From: Pseudomonas triclosanedens
GTDB lineage: Bacteria; Pseudomonadota; Gammaproteobacteria; Pseudomonadales; Pseudomonadaceae
DNA length: 64,000 nt
Assembly: GCF_026686735.1 (NCBI RefSeq)
Contig: NZ_CP113432.1
Location: 1,736,001-1,800,000, forward strand
Direction: 5' to 3'
Shown: positions 18,364 through 29,108 of the stretch, piece after piece
How positions within the stretch are numbered: the stretch's first letter is position 1
Layout of the letters: every line of letters begins with the position of its first letter
Translations under genes and position numbers: made by a program
Notes under the pieces: generated by a model
What the model saw: the letters and a program-made list of their open reading frames with translations, nothing else
What the model was told of the DNA's origin: nothing
Databases searched by the model: none

Positions 18364-19569
18364 ATGTCGAAGCTGTCGCGTACGGGATTCTGGATACTGT
18401 TGTCCGGCGCCCTGATCCTCGCCCTTTCCCTGGGCATCCGCCACGGCTTCGGCCTGTTCCTGGCGCCGATGAGTGCGGAGTTCGGCTGGGGGCGCGAGAC
18501 CTTCGCCTTCGCCATCGCCCTGCAGAATCTGATCTGGGGTATTGCCCAGCCGTTCACCGGCGCCATTGCCGACCGCTTCGGCGCGATGCGCACGGTGCTG
18601 GTGGGCGGCATTCTCTATGCCATCGGCCTGGTGCTTATGGGGTACTCCGACTCGGCTTTCAGCCTGTCGCTGAGCGCGGGGCTGCTGATTGGCATCGGCC
18701 TGTCGGGCACGTCGTTCTCGGTGATCCTCGGCGCTGTGGGACGCGCGGTACCGCTGGAGCGGCGCAGCATGGCGATGGGCATTTCGGCGGCAGCGGGTTC
18801 CTTCGGCCAGTTCGCGATGTTGCCGGGTACGCTCGGGCTGATCGGTTGGCTCGGCTGGTCCGCCGCACTGCTCGCGCTTGGTCTGCTGGTGGCGTTGATC
18901 GTGCCGCTGGCGGCGCTGATGCGCGACAAGCCGCTGCCGATGCAGGGGCATGAGCAGACCCTTGGCGAGGCACTGCGCGAGGCGGTCGGCCACTCGGGGT
19001 TCTGGTTGCTGTCGCTGGGCTTTTTCGTCTGCGGCTTCCAGGTTGTCTTCATCGGTGTGCACCTGCCGGCCTATCTGGTGGACCGTCACCTGCCGGCCTC
19101 GGTCGGCACCACGGTGCTGGCGCTGGTGGGGCTGTTCAATGTGTTTGGCACCTACATCGCCGGCTGGCTCGGTGGGCGCATGAGTAAGCCCAGGCTGCTT
19201 ACCGCCCTTTACCTGCTGCGCGGCGTGGTGATTCTCGCCTTCCTGTGGGCACCGCTGACGGTGTGGACGGCCTACCTTTTCGGTATCGCAATGGGGCTGC
19301 TGTGGCTGTCGACCGTACCGCTCACCAATGGCACGGTGGCCACGCTGTTCGGTGTACGCAACCTGTCGATGCTCGGCGGCATCACCTTCCTGTTCCACCA
19401 GATCGGCGCCTTCCTCGGTGGCTGGCTGGGCGGCTATGTGTATGACCATACCGGCAACTACGATCTGGTCTGGCAGATTTCCATCCTGCTCAGCCTGCTG
19501 GCTGGCCTGCTCAACTGGCCGGTGCGCGAACGCCCGGTGCAGCGTCCCGGCGCGTTGGAGGCGGTGTGA
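18364..19569 (+). CDS. Major facilitator superfamily transporter
   Basis: 401 residues with about 12 membrane helices. Signature-like motifs are GIAQPFTGAIADRFGAMRT (the loop 2-3 motif A region) and GWLGGRMSKPRLL in the second half. The N-terminal SLGIRHGFGLFLAPMS resembles the monocarboxylate/oxalate-formate antiporter group. The start is ATG 18364, preceded by AGGAGCAAG; an upstream in-frame ATG at 18310 would include the operator and is unlikely. Regulation by the MarR protein is inferred from the operators. Direction and substrate unknown; an efflux pump or organic acid carrier is plausible. Confidence 0.88.
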   Translation: MSKLSRTGFWILLSGALILALSLGIRHGFGLFLAPMSAEFGWGRETFAFAIALQNLIWGIAQPFTGAIADRFGAMRTVLVGGILYAIGLVLMGYSDSAFSLSLSAGLLIGIGLSGTSFSVILGAVGRAVPLERRSMAMGISAAAGSFGQFAMLPGTLGLIGWLGWSAALLALGLLVALIVPLAALMRDKPLPMQGHEQTLGEALREAVGHSGFWLLSLGFFVCGFQVVFIGVHLPAYLVDRHLPASVGTTVLALVGLFNVFGTYIAGWLGGRMSKPRLLTALYLLRGVVILAFLWAPLTVWTAYLFGIAMGLLWLSTVPLTNGTVATLFGVRNLSMLGGITFLFHQIGAFLGGWLGGYVYDHTGNYDLVWQISILLSLLAGLLNWPVRERPVQRPGALEAV

Positions 19570-19688
19570 AGCGCTCGCTGATGATTGCCCTGCTGCTGGT
19601 GCTGCTGCTTGCGCTGGCCGGCCTTGCCTGGTGGGGCTGGCAGCGCGGCGGGCTGGCGCTGATGCAACTGGGCATGGGCAGTTGCTGA
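19566..19688 (+). CDS. Small single-helix membrane protein, 40 residues
   Basis: Reading frame begins GTG at 19566, overlapping the MFS stop by four bases (GTGA), and ends TGA at 19686-19688. The 40-residue product starts VKRSLMIALL, has one Leu/Ala-rich helix, then WWGWQRGGLALMQLGMGSC. The overlap and a frame without stops suggest a translated partner of the transporter; a signal-anchor-like peptide is the alternative. No family is recognised. It is too short for most gene callers. Confidence 0.6.
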   Translation: MKRSLMIALLLVLLLALAGLAWWGWQRGGLALMQLGMGSC

Positions 19689-19736
19689 GGTGCGCCGCGC
19701 AGCGTAGCGTGACGGGATGATTCGAGGACTATCGCC

Positions 19737-20294
19737 ATGCACACTCGTGTTTCCCTGCTTGCCCTGACCCTGCTGTTGCCACTGGCGGCACAGGCTGCCG
19801 AATGCCCGGCGTTGCTCAAGACTCAGGGTGAACTGCCCAAGTTGCGTTCCAAGGATGTGCTCGATCTCTGCGAGCTGTATGCGGGCAAGCCGCTGGTGGT
19901 GGTGAATACCGCCAGCCACTGCGGCTTTACGCCCCAGTTCAAGGGGCTGGAGGCGCTTTACCAGAAGTACAAGGACCAGGGCCTGGAGGTGTTGGGCGTG
20001 CCGTCCGACGACTTCAAGCAGGAGGCGGCCGATGCCGCGGAGACGGCCAAGGTCTGCTACGGCAACTATGGCGTCACCTTCAACATGACGTCGGTACAGC
20101 CTGTAAGCGGCAACGATGCGATCCCGCTATTCAAGGACCTGGCGGCCCAGGCCGATCAGGTGCCGCGCTGGAATTTCTTCAAGTATGTGGTGGATCGCCA
20201 GGGCAAGGTGGTGGCGGAGTTCTCCAGCCTGACCAAGCCGGATGATCCCGAGCTGCAGGCGGCGGTGGAGAAGGCAATCGCCAGCCAGCCGTGA
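19737..20294 (+). CDS. Exported glutathione-peroxidase-family protein
   Basis: 185 residues with a signal peptide (first about 20, LLLPLAAQA) and a GPx fold. The peroxidatic cysteine is in [19 protein letters not shown] and the tryptophan motif is RWNFFKY. The segment that normally reads PCNQFG is PSDDF here, so the catalytic-tetrad glutamine is absent. It would reduce hydroperoxides in the periplasm, probably with a thioredoxin-like partner rather than glutathione. A stand-alone gene with a ribosome binding site near 19725 and its own terminator. Confidence 0.85.
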   Translation: MHTRVSLLALTLLLPLAAQAAECPALLKTQGELPKLRSKDVLDLCELYAGKPLVVVNTASHCGFTPQFKGLEALYQKYKDQGLEVLGVPSDDFKQEAADAAETAKVCYGNYGVTFNMTSVQPVSGNDAIPLFKDLAAQADQVPRWNFFKYVVDRQGKVVAEFSSLTKPDDPELQAAVEKAIASQP

Positions 20295-20313
20295 GCTTGT
20301 CGTGTGACAGAGA

Positions 20314-20336
20314 GGCCGGGATATGCCCGGCCTTTT
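20314..20336 (+). terminator. Rho-independent terminator after the peroxidase gene
   Basis: Stem GGCCGGG / CCCGGCC at 20314-20332 with loop ATATG, followed by TTTT. It lies 20 bases after the stop codon. Confidence 0.85.
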
Positions 20337-20462
20337 CATGTGTGCGGTGCAGTACTTAGGAAATTTCCTGTTACAGATAGCGATGGCTCGATGCGACAAT
20401 TCTGTCCCCCGGTGTCGCATCAGGCGTCCGGAATCACGCATCGACTCAGGAGATTTCCTTCT

Positions 20463-21386
20463 ATGGATGGCAAAGCCCTTTTCCTCATCGCCTTGCTCGC
20501 CCAGTCCGTTGCCGCACCGACCTTCGCGGCTCCCGTTGCTCCGGAGCAGAGCGAAGCCCCCGGAGCTACACCGGTAGTTGCCAGCGATTCGCAGGAGAAG
20601 ATGAGCCCCGAAGCCTTCGTCGCCAGCCTGCATTTTAAGAAGGGTAAGGTGGTGGTCGGTGACAACCTCGCCACCTTCGACCTGCCGGACTCCTTTGTCT
20701 TCCTCGATGGTGCGGACGCCGAGCGAGTGCTCGAAGCCTGGGGCAACCCGCCGAGCGAGGAGCAGCCGCTGGGCATGCTGATGCCGGCGGGCATTTCGCC
20801 CTTCGACAAGGAATCATGGGCGGTCACCGTTGAGTACGAGGAGAGCGGCTATGTGTCCGACGAGGACGCGGAGAAGATCGATTACACCCAGATGCTCAAG
20901 GACATGCAGGGTGATCTGCGCGAATCCAACCCGGAGCGCGAAAAACAGGGTTTCGAGCCGATCCAACTGATCGGCTGGGCGGCGCCACCGCGCTATGACG
21001 CGGCGGAGAAGAAACTCTATTGGGCGAAGGAGCTGCAGTTTGGCGATGCCAGGGAACACACGCTGAACTACAACATCCGTGTGCTGGGACGCAAAGGTGT
21101 GCTAGTGCTCAACTTCGTCGCGAGCATGGAGCAATTGCCGGAAATCGAGAAGAACGTCGGCAAGGTGCTGGCGATGGCCGAGTTCAATCCAGGCAGCCGC
21201 TACCTCGACTTCAACCCGAGCGTGGACAAGGTTGCCGCCTATGGCCTGGGTGCGCTGATCGCCGGCAAGGTGGCGGCCAAGGCCGGGCTGTTCGCCATGC
21301 TGCTGGTTCTGCTGAAGAAGCTCTGGATCGTGCCGGCGCTGGCCATCGGCTGGATCTCCCGCCGCTTCAAGCGCAAGGCGTCATAA
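20463..21386 (+). CDS. DUF2167 membrane protein
   Basis: 307 residues. A signal peptide (about 1-23) is followed by the DUF2167 pattern: GDNLATFDLPDSFVFLDGADAERVLEAWGNPP and later AEKIDYTQMLKDMQ and LQFGDAREHTLNYNIRVLGRKGVLVLN. One or two C-terminal helices (about 265-300) end in RRFKRKAS, giving a periplasmic domain anchored at the inner membrane. Function of the family is unknown. I chose the ATG at 20463 (AGGAGATTTCC upstream); the longer frame from 20304 overlaps the previous terminator. Confidence 0.85.
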   Translation: MDGKALFLIALLAQSVAAPTFAAPVAPEQSEAPGATPVVASDSQEKMSPEAFVASLHFKKGKVVVGDNLATFDLPDSFVFLDGADAERVLEAWGNPPSEEQPLGMLMPAGISPFDKESWAVTVEYEESGYVSDEDAEKIDYTQMLKDMQGDLRESNPEREKQGFEPIQLIGWAAPPRYDAAEKKLYWAKELQFGDAREHTLNYNIRVLGRKGVLVLNFVASMEQLPEIEKNVGKVLAMAEFNPGSRYLDFNPSVDKVAAYGLGALIAGKVAAKAGLFAMLLVLLKKLWIVPALAIGWISRRFKRKAS

Positions 21387-21396
21387 TTCGCAGGCA

Positions 21397-21430
21397 ACAA
21401 AAAGCCGGGCCATGTGCCCGGCTTTTTGTT
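21397..21430. terminator. Bidirectional rho-independent terminator
   Basis: ACAAAAAGCCGGGC, loop CATGT, GCCCGGCTTTTTGTT; both flanks carry A/T runs, so it can end the DUF2167 gene on the plus strand and the DUF3108 gene on the minus strand. Confidence 0.9.
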
Positions 21431-21443
21431 TTCGGTGCGTGGA

Positions 21444-22160
21444 TCAGCCTTTCTCGCCGGTGACGGTCTTGCCGTTCACGGTGCCTTCCTTGAGCATGAT
21501 CTGGTATTCCTTGCCGTCGGTTTCCTGTTGATACAGGCGGACCAGCAGGTAATCCCAGTCCTTGGCGAACCACAGCATGGTCTTGCGGTTGCTCTTGGTG
21601 GGGTCGCGCACGCGCTCGACCTTGATGGCGGTGATCAGGCCGGCCTGGGTGCGTACTTTCTCCTCGCCCAGAACGCGGAAGTCGTAGGTATCGGTGTCGG
21701 TACCCTCGATCACCTGGTAGCTCATGCTCTTCTTGCCGGCGGCAACGTCATGCTGCAGTGCGAGCTGGTAGGTGGACTTGTCCAGCTGGCCCTTGTTCAG
21801 CGGCTGGCGGACCTGGTCGCCACGATCATTCCCCAGCACCTGCTTCTCGGTCCAGTCGAAATCGAGCTCGGTCTGCTTGTTCTTGCCCAGGCCTTCGCGG
21901 GCCCAGCGATAGGTCAGCGGCAGGTAGGTGTCGTTTTCCAGCTTGAAGGTACTGGTCTCGGTGAGGCTGGCAAGCAGCATCGAGGCCTTGAAGTCGAGTT
22001 CCCAGCGGCTGCCGTCGACTTTCTTCAGGCTGCGGGATGCGGTCCCGCTGATCGGCATCTGTTTCCAGTCGGCGGTATAGCTGGCCTCGAACGGCTGCAG
22101 CTCGAGGGCGTACGCCGGCATCGCCAGCACGGCCATGAGGAACAGCAGGGCTCTACGCAT
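21444..22160 (-). CDS. DUF3108 periplasmic protein
   Basis: 238 residues with a signal peptide (MRRALLFLMAVLAMPAYA) and then the DUF3108 pattern LQPFEASYTADWKQMPISGTASRSL. The domain is predicted to be a periplasmic beta-rich protein; no biochemical role is established. The ATG at 22160 is preferred over an upstream start at 22229 because it directly precedes the signal peptide and a GGAG-type site. It follows purN on the same strand with a ten-base gap and may be co-transcribed with purMN. Confidence 0.85.
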   Translation of the reverse strand: MRRALLFLMAVLAMPAYALELQPFEASYTADWKQMPISGTASRSLKKVDGSRWELDFKASMLLASLTETSTFKLENDTYLPLTYRWAREGLGKNKQTELDFDWTEKQVLGNDRGDQVRQPLNKGQLDKSTYQLALQHDVAAGKKSMSYQVIEGTDTDTYDFRVLGEEKVRTQAGLITAIKVERVRDPTKSNRKTMLWFAKDWDYLLVRLYQQETDGKEYQIMLKEGTVNGKTVTGEKG

Positions 22161-22170
22161 TGCGGATCTC

Positions 22171-22821
22171 CTAGGTTCGGAACGGGTAGCCAGACGCAGC
22201 CAGCGGCTCGTCATCCAGCATGGCGCCATGTTCGCCTAGGCGCAAACGGCCTTCGGCGAACCAGCGCATGGCCAGCGGGTAGATCAGATGTTCCTGAGTG
22301 TGGACGCGCTGTGCCAGCGTCTCCGGCGTGTCGTCAGACTGTACCGGGATTGCCGCCTGTACGACCAGTGGTCCTCCATCAAGTTCCTCCGTGACGAAGT
22401 GCACGCTGCAACCGTGCTCGGCGTCGCCAGCCACCAGCGCGCGTTGGTGGGTGTGCAGGCCCTTGTACTTGGGCAGCAGGGAGGGATGGATGTTCAGCAG
22501 GCGCCCCTGGTAGTGACGGACGAAGCCCGGACTGAGGATGCGCATGAAACCGGCGAGCAGTACCAGGTCGGCGTGGAAACCATCGATGGCCTGGATCAGT
22601 GCGGCATCGAAGCTTTCACGGTCGGCGTACGCCTTGTGATCGAGGAAGCAGGTCTCGATGCCGGCCTGGCGCGCACGCTCCAGACCGTAGGCATCCGCGC
22701 GGTTGGAGATCACTGCGCGGATCACCGCCGACGACGGGGCGTCGGCGAGACTGTCGATCAATGCTTGCAGATTGCTGCCGGAGCCGGAAATCAGCACCAC
22801 GACATTGCAAGTAGCGGACAT
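22171..22821 (-). CDS. purN: Phosphoribosylglycinamide formyltransferase PurN
   Basis: 216 residues. It uses 10-formyl-tetrahydrofolate to formylate glycinamide ribonucleotide in purine synthesis. Typical features: VVLISGSGSNLQALIDSL at the N-terminus, catalytic NIHPSLLPKYKGLHTHQRAL, and HFVTEELDGGPLVVQAAIPV. The ATG overlaps the purM stop by one base, giving a purM-purN operon with the DUF3108 gene after it. Confidence 0.97.
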   Translation of the reverse strand: MSATCNVVVLISGSGSNLQALIDSLADAPSSAVIRAVISNRADAYGLERARQAGIETCFLDHKAYADRESFDAALIQAIDGFHADLVLLAGFMRILSPGFVRHYQGRLLNIHPSLLPKYKGLHTHQRALVAGDAEHGCSVHFVTEELDGGPLVVQAAIPVQSDDTPETLAQRVHTQEHLIYPLAMRWFAEGRLRLGEHGAMLDDEPLAASGYPFRT

Positions 22822-23882
22822 CAGTGGCCTTTCAGGTTATTCAGGACTACACGCTCGGCATCGGCGGCGCTGGCGTCGATTCTGCCGATGACCCACGGTT
22901 GTTCGCCGGCGTCACGCAGGGCCTTGAGGGAGGCCTCGACCTGGTCCGGGGCGACGCAGATGACCATACCGACGCCACAGTTCAGCACACGGTGCATCTC
23001 GGTCTCGTCGACGTTGCCTTTTTCCTGCAGCCAGTCGAATACCGCCGGGCGCTTCCAACTGGCTACGTCGATCACGGCCTGGGCGTTGTCGGGCAGAACG
23101 CGCGGGATGTTGTCGAGCAGGCCGCCACCGGTGATGTGAGCCATCGCCTTGACTGCGCCGGTCTGCTTGATCAGCTGCAGCAGCGGCTTGACGTAGATGC
23201 GGGTCGGGGCCATCAGCAGGTCGGCCAGGGGCTTGCCTTCGAGCTGGGTGGCTTCGATGTCGGCGCCGGAGACTTCGATGATCTTGCGGATCAGCGAGTA
23301 GCCGTTGGAGTGAGGGCCGGAGGAGGGTAGGGCGATCAGGGCGTCGCCGGCAACCACTTTCGAGCCGTCGATGATTTCGGACTTTTCCACCACGCCGACG
23401 CAGAAGCCGGCCAGGTCGTAGTCTTCGCCTTCGTACATGCCCGGCATTTCGGCGGTTTCACCACCGACCAGGGAGCAGCCGGCCAGTTCGCAGCCGGCGC
23501 CGATGCCGGTGACTACGGTGGCGGCCACGTCGACATTGAGCTTGCCGGTGGCGTAATAGTCGAGGAAGAACAGCGGCTCGGCGCCGCAGACAACCAGGTC
23601 GTTGACGCACATGGCGACCAGGTCCTGGCCGATGCTGTCGTGCTTGTTCAGGTTCAGCGCCAGACGCAGCTTGGTGCCGACGCCATCGGTGCCGGAGACC
23701 AGTACGGGCTGCTTGTAGCCGGCCGGGATTTCGCACAGAGCGCCGAAGCCACCCAGGCCGCCCATCACTTCCGGACGCGCAGTACGCTTGGCGACGCCTT
23801 TAATGCGTTCGACCAGGGCTTCGCCGGCGTCGATGTCCACACCGGCGTCCTTGTAGCTCAACGAGGGTTGCTTGTTGCTCAT
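22821..23882 (-). CDS. purM: Phosphoribosylformylglycinamidine cyclo-ligase PurM
   Basis: 353 residues, family length. It makes aminoimidazole ribonucleotide. The N-terminus [20 protein letters not shown] and the motif [14 protein letters not shown] identify it, with [11 protein letters not shown] further on. The ATG at 23882 is chosen; the frame stays open upstream but only as antisense sequence. It is divergent from the DUF2066 gene across 213 bases that hold both promoters. Confidence 0.97.
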   Translation of the reverse strand: MSNKQPSLSYKDAGVDIDAGEALVERIKGVAKRTARPEVMGGLGGFGALCEIPAGYKQPVLVSGTDGVGTKLRLALNLNKHDSIGQDLVAMCVNDLVVCGAEPLFFLDYYATGKLNVDVAATVVTGIGAGCELAGCSLVGGETAEMPGMYEGEDYDLAGFCVGVVEKSEIIDGSKVVAGDALIALPSSGPHSNGYSLIRKIIEVSGADIEATQLEGKPLADLLMAPTRIYVKPLLQLIKQTGAVKAMAHITGGGLLDNIPRVLPDNAQAVIDVASWKRPAVFDWLQEKGNVDETEMHRVLNCGVGMVICVAPDQVEASLKALRDAGEQPWVIGRIDASAADAERVVLNNLKGH

Positions 23883-24095
23883 AAATCCAGGCCTATAGAA
23901 GGGATGATTCGTCTTGCCGCCGGGCGCGCCGTTCGCGCTTCCCGGCCTGCGCGGGAGGCGCGGGATTTTATCAGGCTTGCCCGGCAGCGGCCATCTCGCG
24001 CTGTTGCCGCTGGCTGGACGGCTGTTTAAGGTATAGGCCTTTCCTTGCCGTCTGATTGCTGGCCGGCATCCCGATTTCCCCCGTGAGAGCCCACC

Positions 24096-25136
24096 ATGCG
24101 CCTGACCACCCGCCTGTTGATCCTCTGCCTGTCGCTGCTCAGCCTGCCCGCCTTCGCTGAAACGCTTGGCAACCTCTACCAGGTGCACGAGCCGGTGGCG
24201 TCCCAGCAACCGGACGAACGCAACGCTGGCCTGACCCGTGCGCTGCAGACTCTGGTGCAGCGCCTGACCGGCGATACGCGTGGCCTGCAGAGCCCGGCGC
24301 TGGCCGGGTACTTCAAGGATCCGCAACAACTGATCAGCCAGTACGGCTACGAAGAAGGTCCGCCGATGGCGCTGGTGGTCGATTTCGACCCGACCGCCAC
24401 CGACAATGCGCTGCGCCAGGCCGGTCTGCCTGTGTGGAGCGCGAGCCGTCCGTCCGTGCTGGTGTGGTGGCTGAATGAAAGCGCCAATGGCAGCAGCCTG
24501 GTCGGCGATAGCCAGGAGGCTTCCGCGCCGCTCAACCGCGCCGCTCAGCGCCGCGGTCTGCCGCTGCGCCTGCCGATGGCCGATCTGAGCGAGCAGCAGG
24601 TCGGTACTGCCGAGAACCTCAACGCTGCACAACCCGATGCGCTGCTTTCTGCCTCCGAGCGCTATGGCGCGGACGCGTTGCTGGCGGTGGACGCCAGGGA
24701 AGCCGATGGCAAGTGGAGCGCGAACTGGCGTGTGTGGATGGGCGACAGCCGCGAGCAGGGGCAGGCCCAGGGCGATACGCCCGATGCGCTGGCCGATGCG
24801 GTGATGCTGGCGGTTTCCCAGCGTCTGTCCCAGCGTTTTGTCGGTTCTTCCGGCGCTGCTTCGGCTCAGGTACTGCAGATCGAAGGCGCGGATCTGGCCC
24901 GCTATGCCGAGGTGTCGCGCCTGCTGGAGCCGCTGGGGGCCAAGCTGGTGTTGGTGCAGGGTGGAAATCTGGTCTATCGGGTGACCGCCAGCCCCGAGCA
25001 ACTGCGTGCGCAACTGGCCCTGGCCCGTCTGCAGGAAGCGCCTGCCGAACCGGCCCAGCCGGCGGTTGACGCCAACGGCCAGCCGGTTCCGAACCCCGCG
25101 GCTCCTCGCCAGAACGTCCTGCGTTTCCACTGGTGA
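24096..25136 (+). CDS. DUF2066 exported protein
   Basis: 346 residues. A signal peptide (about 1-21, SLLSLPAFA) is followed by the DUF2066 pattern of two repeated halves ([18 protein letters not shown]; later [12 protein letters not shown]). No catalytic motif is visible. In other pseudomonads this gene sits between purM and hda, as here. Probably periplasmic or outer-membrane associated; function unknown. Confidence 0.85.
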   Translation: MRLTTRLLILCLSLLSLPAFAETLGNLYQVHEPVASQQPDERNAGLTRALQTLVQRLTGDTRGLQSPALAGYFKDPQQLISQYGYEEGPPMALVVDFDPTATDNALRQAGLPVWSASRPSVLVWWLNESANGSSLVGDSQEASAPLNRAAQRRGLPLRLPMADLSEQQVGTAENLNAAQPDALLSASERYGADALLAVDAREADGKWSANWRVWMGDSREQGQAQGDTPDALADAVMLAVSQRLSQRFVGSSGAASAQVLQIEGADLARYAEVSRLLEPLGAKLVLVQGGNLVYRVTASPEQLRAQLALARLQEAPAEPAQPAVDANGQPVPNPAAPRQNVLRFHW

Positions 25137-25148
25137 ATCCCTTCTCCG

Positions 25149-25168
25149 GCGCGGGTTCAGGCCCGCGC
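25149..25168 (+). other. Intergenic hairpin between the DUF2066 gene and hda
   Basis: GCGCGGG at 25149-25155 and CCCGCGC at 25162-25168 with loop TTCAGG. There is no T-run, so this is not a standard terminator; it could be a processing or attenuation structure. Confidence 0.55.
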
Positions 25169-25280
25169 TGGACGCGCAGCCGCTCTGAGTCGCACCGAAT
25201 AGCTGCGTCATCCTTCTGATTTGTATAAACTTTCAGTCACCACGGCCCACCACAAGCGATTGAAGAAACGCCCGGCCCGC

Positions 25281-25985
25281 ATGACTCCGATGCAGCTCCC
25301 CCTAAGCGTACGTCTGCGTGATGACGCAACGTTCGCCAACTACTATCCCGGCGCCAACGCTGCGGCGCTCGGCTATGTCGAGCGTCTATGCGAGCCTGAA
25401 GCGGGATGGACGGAAAGCCTGATCTATCTTTGGGGCGGGGAAGGCGTGGGGCGCAGCCACTTGTTGCAGGCGGCCTGTATTCGCTCCGAACAGCTCGGCG
25501 AGCCTTCGGTCTACCTGCCGATGGCCGATCTGGTGCCGTATGGTCCGGAAATCTTCGACAATCTCGAGCAGCGCGAGCTGGTCTGCCTGGACGATCTCGA
25601 TGCGTTGGCTGGCAAGCGTGAGTGGGAAGAAGGGCTGTTCCACTTGTTCAACCGTCTGCGCGACTCCGGGCGCAAGCTGCTGCTGTCGGCTTCGGTGTCG
25701 CCGCGCGAGTTGCCGGTGAAGCTGCCGGACCTGAAGTCGCGGCTGACGCTTTCGCTGATCTTCCAACTGCACCCGCTGACCGACGAGGAGAAGCTTCGCG
25801 CTCTGCAACTGCGTGCTTCGCGCCGTGGCCTGCACCTGACCGACGAGGTGGGGCGCTTCATCCTCACCCGCGGTGCGCGCAGCATGCAGTTCCTCTTCGA
25901 CCTGCTGGACGAGCTGGACAAGGCCTCGCTGCAGGCCCAGCGCAAGCTGACCATTCCCTTCCTGAAAGAAACCCTGGGCTGGTAA
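25281..25985 (+). CDS. hda: DnaA inactivator Hda
   Basis: 234 residues. Hda is an AAA+ DnaA paralogue that, with the sliding clamp, stimulates DnaA-ATP hydrolysis and prevents re-initiation. The N-terminal MQLPLSVRLRD carries the clamp-binding QLPLSV motif. The P-loop is GGEGVGRSHLLQA, with Arg in place of the usual Lys as in other Hda proteins. The ATG at 25281 was chosen because it directly gives the conserved N-terminus; the frame is open to 25221. Confidence 0.95.
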   Translation: MTPMQLPLSVRLRDDATFANYYPGANAAALGYVERLCEPEAGWTESLIYLWGGEGVGRSHLLQAACIRSEQLGEPSVYLPMADLVPYGPEIFDNLEQRELVCLDDLDALAGKREWEEGLFHLFNRLRDSGRKLLLSASVSPRELPVKLPDLKSRLTLSLIFQLHPLTDEEKLRALQLRASRRGLHLTDEVGRFILTRGARSMQFLFDLLDELDKASLQAQRKLTIPFLKETLGW

Positions 25986-26000
25986 GCCCAGGGGTGTTCC

Positions 26001-26450
26001 TCACACGCTACTGGCTTGCGCCGCGTCTTGCTGGCCTTCGCCAGATCGCACACGGTCGTACTGGAAGCGCCAGCGCGTATACAGCAGTGCCGAACAGAAC
26101 AACGTGACGCTGAGGATGATCTCGGCCCAGCCGAAGATGGCGTGGTTCGGATCGAAGGCGTTGAGCACGCCGAGAATGAAGTACAGGTTGATCACGTAGC
26201 AGGTCCACGCGTGGCCGCGCGCGCTACCGATCAGCAGGCCCGGGGCTACCACCAGCAGTGGCAGCAGCTTGAATGCCAGCACGGCCCACGGAACCCAGTG
26301 GGCGGCACCGTGGGCATCGGTGAACAGCAGGTCCCAGATGGCGATGAGCAGAATCAGCCCGATGAAGCTGCCGAGGGCGATGGCGCGGCTGGCGGCCAGC
26401 CGGGGTTTCAGCCAATCGATCGACGGCAGCGGTTTGTTCTTGCGGGCCAT
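26001..26450 (-). CDS. DUF2069 membrane protein
   Basis: 149 residues, four predicted helices and the DUF2069 features WVPWAVLAFKLLPLL and GHAWTCYVINLYFI. Function unknown. It starts one base from the wrbA stop and is the third gene of the operon arsC-wrbA-DUF2069 on the minus strand. Confidence 0.82.
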   Translation of the reverse strand: MARKNKPLPSIDWLKPRLAASRAIALGSFIGLILLIAIWDLLFTDAHGAAHWVPWAVLAFKLLPLLVVAPGLLIGSARGHAWTCYVINLYFILGVLNAFDPNHAIFGWAEIILSVTLFCSALLYTRWRFQYDRVRSGEGQQDAAQASSV

Positions 26451-27397
<947 letters not shown>

Positions 27398-27523
27398 ATG
27401 CCGGGACTCGCAAGGCCGATGAAGTGGCGGCTATTCTAACCGCCTCCTCGGACTGGACTGAACCGCTGTCGTGCGGCGCGATCTACGGGGACTGATTTAG
27501 AAGTGCAGCCCAAAGGACAATTC

Positions 27524-28753
27524 ATGCACGAACGTTTGCAGGAGATGGTCGAGTTCGGCCGTTACCTGGTCCGGCGCTTTCTCGCCGACAGGGCTCCCAA
27601 CAGCGCTGCTGCGCTGACCTACACCACTTTGTTCGCGGTGGTGCCGATGATGACCGTAACGTTCGCGATGCTGTCCGCCGTGCCGGCGTTCGAGGGCATG
27701 GGGGAGCGCATCCAGCTATTCGTGTTCCGCAACTTCGTGCCATCCACGGGGGAGGCGGTGGAGGCCTATCTACGCAATTTCACCGTGCAGGCACGGCACC
27801 TGACCTGGCTTGGCGTGGCGTTCCTGGCGGTCACTGCGTTCACCATGCTGGTCACCATCGAGAAGGCCTTCAACGCGATCTGGCGGGTTCGCCAGCCACG
27901 CCGTGGCGTCGCTCGCTTCTTGCTGTACTGGGCGATCCTCAGCCTCGGTCCGCTGCTGTTGGGGACCGGCTTCGCCGTATCCACCTACATCACGTCGCTG
28001 TCGCTGCTCTCAGGGCCGCACGCGCTACCTGGGGCGGCTACGCTGTTGAAGTTCATGCCGCTGCTGTTCAGTGTCGCGGCGTTCACGTTGATCTACGCGG
28101 CGGTGCCCAACGCACGGGTTCCGGCGCGCCATGCGCTGGCCGGCGGGGTGTTCACGGCGATTCTGTTCGAGGCGGCGAAGTCGCTGTTCGGCCTGTATGT
28201 CAGTCTGTTCCCCGGCTACAAGCTGATCTATGGCGCCTTTGCCACGGTTCCGCTGTTCCTGCTGTGGATCTACCTGTCCTGGCTGATCGTGCTGTTCGGC
28301 GCGGAGTTGGTGTGCAACCTGTCGTCCACCCGGCTCTGGCGCCGCCGCGCGTTGCCGCGCCTGCTGGTGATCCTGGGCGTACTGCGGGTGTTTTTCGATC
28401 GGCAGCGGCACGGCGTGCCGACGCGCCTGGAGCATCTTCATCGCGCTGGCTGGCTGCTTCCGGAGGACGAGTGGGAGGAGATTCTGGATTTCCTGGAGAG
28501 CGAGCAACTGGTCTGCCGCGTTGGTGCCACGAGCGCCTCGTGGGTGCTTTGTCGCGACCTGGGCAGCTATCGGCTGCATCACCTGCTCAATCGCAGCCCC
28601 TGGCCGCTGCCGTGCCTGGACGCGCTGCCCGCCGAACTGGATGAGCCGTGGTATCCGGCACTGCGGGAGACGCTGGAGCAGTACCAGGCGGAACGGCAGG
28701 CACTTTTTGGCGCCAGTCTGGCCGAATGGTTGAAGCCGTCACATTCCGAGTGA
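27524..28753 (+). CDS. YihY/RNase BN-family inner membrane protein
   Basis: 409 residues. The membrane domain has [22 protein letters not shown] and a long run of helices to about residue 270, matching the YihY family once called RNase BN; that nuclease assignment was later withdrawn for the E. coli protein. The C-terminus, from about 285, is hydrophilic and winged-helix-like ([21 protein letters not shown]). The ATG at 27524 follows AAAGGACAATTC, a better site than the in-frame GTG at 27503. Confidence 0.85.
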   Translation: MHERLQEMVEFGRYLVRRFLADRAPNSAAALTYTTLFAVVPMMTVTFAMLSAVPAFEGMGERIQLFVFRNFVPSTGEAVEAYLRNFTVQARHLTWLGVAFLAVTAFTMLVTIEKAFNAIWRVRQPRRGVARFLLYWAILSLGPLLLGTGFAVSTYITSLSLLSGPHALPGAATLLKFMPLLFSVAAFTLIYAAVPNARVPARHALAGGVFTAILFEAAKSLFGLYVSLFPGYKLIYGAFATVPLFLLWIYLSWLIVLFGAELVCNLSSTRLWRRRALPRLLVILGVLRVFFDRQRHGVPTRLEHLHRAGWLLPEDEWEEILDFLESEQLVCRVGATSASWVLCRDLGSYRLHHLLNRSPWPLPCLDALPAELDEPWYPALRETLEQYQAERQALFGASLAEWLKPSHSE

Positions 28754-28910
28754 CATAAATCGTCAGTTTCGGGCGAATCTGACGCCTAAGACGTTTCGTA
28801 CATTGCGTAGGGCGCGCCAATCATGGCGAGTCGAGGATTGGCACGCTTTTGGCTATGGCTCTGGCAGGACACTGATGTCCTGCCGAAGTTCCTTCAAGGC
28901 CAGCGAACCC

Positions 28911-29108
28911 ATGAACAACGACCAGAAAAAAGTAGTACACCTGCATCAGCGCGACCCTCAGAGCGCGCTGGAAAGGCTGAATAGAATCACTGGTCTGCAG
29001 TTCAGCAGTTGGCCGGAATCCCTGCTGCCGATGGTGCACGAGGAGGCTAAACCTGTTGCCGTGGATGTCGAGTCCGAGCCGGCAGCCCAGGTGCGTCAGC
29101 TGGGCTGA
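28911..29108 (+). CDS. Small conserved hypothetical protein, 65 residues
   Basis: Begins MNNDQKKVVHLHQRDP; no signal or membrane segment. It contains RLNRITGLQFSSWPESLL and an acidic tail. No family recognised. The weak AAGG-type site near 28895 and the convergent position with the next gene leave it in the 'probable' class. Confidence 0.55.
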   Translation: MNNDQKKVVHLHQRDPQSALERLNRITGLQFSSWPESLLPMVHEEAKPVAVDVESEPAAQVRQLG

